From NCBI GenBank assembly GCA_029379225.1, contig JAQYWR010000009.1:62001-126000 (forward strand): a stretch of DNA of 64,000 nt, written 5' to 3'. The DNA comes from Nostoc sp. S4 (GTDB lineage: Bacteria; Cyanobacteriota; Cyanobacteriia; Cyanobacteriales; Nostocaceae). Made by a program: the position numbers and the translations under genes. The notes under the pieces are model-generated. The model did not search any database. It worked only from the letters and a program-made list of their open reading frames with translations, and had not been told where the DNA came from. Of the stretch, positions 63,123 through 64,000 are shown piece after piece; the stretch's first letter is position 1; every line of letters begins with the position of its first letter.

Positions 63123-64000
63123 TCAGCGTCTTTGCCCATTTGACAACAAAGGTTTTCGCAACGGTACTACCTCGGCTTCACTACTTTCGCGTGCTACCCG
63201 AATCAGCAATCCAGCAGCTGTCAAACTGGCAATCATGGAATTACCACCATAGCTAAACATCGGCAAGGGTAAGCCAGTAGTTGGTAAAGAACCTGTAGCA
63301 ACACCAATGTGCAGCAAAGATTGTCCTACCATTAAAACCGTTACACCGATCGCTACCAGTCGATGGATTGAATTTTTTGCCTTCAGCGCCACGACTAATC
63401 CCAAAGTTGCAAATATCGCTAAAAGTGCCAACAGTATCATACTGCCAACAAAACCAAACTCTTCGGCGAATACAGCAAAAATAAAATCGGTGTCCTGAAT
63501 TGGTAGATAAAATAGCTTTTGTTGGGAAAGTCCAAATCCGGCTCCCCAAGTTCTACCAGAACCCACAGCTAGTAAACTTTGCACCAACTGGTAACCATCT
63601 CCTGTCGCATCCGCCCAAGGATTCAAGAACGACATCACCCGCTTGCGCTGATACTCTTTGATGCTAATACTGAGTACTGCTAACATTACTCCACCAATTG
63701 CTGTCCCTCCCAAGTACTTGTAAGGTAGCCCAGCTGCTAGGGCAATTAGCCAAATAGTCATCCCACAAAGTGCTGTTGTGCTTAAGTTAGGCTGGGCAAG
63801 AATTCCTAAAAGAACCAAACCGAAAATAACCAGCCAGCCGCAGCGAACCCGCCAACTAATTCGTTCCCACTGACCAAAAAGTCGCGCACTTTGCAGCACC
63901 AGAAAGGGTTTAATCAATTCCGAAGGTTGAATGGGAATTGGCCCGATCGCTATCCAACGCGCTGCATCAAAAGCTTTTTTTCCCAATCCTGGGATCAGCG
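63123..64000 (-). CDS. ftsW: FtsW cell-division lipid II polymerase, 5' part beyond the window
   Basis: The frame is open to the window edge, with at least 292 residues. It corresponds to roughly the C-terminal three quarters of a 390-400-residue SEDS protein. Diagnostic segments are RWIAIGPIPIQPSELIKPFL, RVMSFLNPWADATGDGYQL, QSLLAVGSGRTWGAGFG, the catalytic-region FIFAVFAEEFGF and GLPLPMFSYGGNSM. FtsW polymerises peptidoglycan at the septum with its partner transpeptidase. RodA is the alternative, but the short C-terminal tail and SLLAVGSG region favour FtsW. Confidence 0.88.
   Translation of the reverse strand, partial: LIPGLGKKAFDAARWIAIGPIPIQPSELIKPFLVLQSARLFGQWERISWRVRCGWLVIFGLVLLGILAQPNLSTTALCGMTIWLIALAAGLPYKYLGGTAIGGVMLAVLSISIKEYQRKRVMSFLNPWADATGDGYQLVQSLLAVGSGRTWGAGFGLSQQKLFYLPIQDTDFIFAVFAEEFGFVGSMILLALLAIFATLGLVVALKAKNSIHRLVAIGVTVLMVGQSLLHIGVATGSLPTTGLPLPMFSYGGNSMIASLTAAGLLIRVARESSEAEVVPLRKPLLSNGQRR

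Noticed and set aside
1..64000. tRNA or rRNA genes
   Set aside because: I looked for T-loop-like GGTTCGAATCC strings and rRNA landmarks on both strands and saw none that fit; a covariance search would be decisive.

Overview
The window is chromosomal DNA of a filamentous, heterocyst-forming cyanobacterium of the Nostoc/Anabaena type. The evidence is: frequent HIP1 octamers (GCGATCGC and close variants); a psb34 (HLIP-like photosystem II assembly) gene; a complete fraC-fraD-fraE septal-junction operon; cyanobacterial families such as DUF3326, DUF928, DUF29, DUF4351 and Uma2; and many heptanucleotide tandem repeats and short palindromic interspersed repeats.

Layout. 0-2.4 kb: a DUF928 secreted protein, a transposase scrap, psb34 with a good promoter and terminator, and a 42-bp tandem array. 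2.4-6.7 kb: a four-gene carbohydrate ABC importer operon on the minus strand. 6.8-7.3 kb: a MITE joined to an IS630-type transposase remnant; a second copy of the MITE lies at 12.2 kb. 7.4-12.1 kb: a tandem-duplicated cobalamin adenosyltransferase-like protein, a secreted GH13 enzyme and an ABC exporter. 12.4-18.1 kb: a minus-strand group suggesting organosulfur/sulfonate use (SsuA-like binding protein, aldo/keto reductase, amidohydrolase, NtaA/SsuD-type flavin monooxygenase). 18.7-21.1 kb: fraCDE. 21-32 kb: pentapeptide protein, PHB-depolymerase-like esterase, MazEF module, decayed PIN toxin pair, orthocaspase, purN, response regulator, CPBP protease, DUF3326, ferredoxin. 32-35.7 kb: Uma2 nuclease between two decayed paralogous gene remnants, a 21-bp tandem array, a DUF4351 protein. 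35.9-42.6 kb: acnB, DUF29, HicBA, an IS982-like element nested inside a MITE, a DUF4258/YgiT pair and a further 369-bp inverted-repeat element.

42.7-46.8 kb holds the most interesting locus: three tandem copies of a 40-residue peptide gene, identical in protein sequence and ending in a Cys/Trp-rich tail, followed on the same strand by a membrane M50-type metalloprotease with an N-terminal PqqD-like (RRE-like) domain and by a degenerate-ATPase/TPR protein. This has the architecture of a ribosomally synthesised, post-translationally modified peptide (RiPP) cassette and matches no RiPP class I can name.

47.2-62.2 kb: a DUF4255 + AAA ATPase pair typical of contractile injection systems but with no sheath or tube genes in the window, a Ser/Thr kinase with a Thr-bearing repeat linker and C-terminal membrane anchor, a giant DUF4347/RTX beta-helix protein, and two adjacent membrane proteins with large beta-sandwich domains (one with a WD40 domain). 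62.2-64 kb: a methyltransferase and the 3' part of ftsW, cut by the window edge.

All functional statements come from reading the sequence and recalling family motifs; no database search was run.
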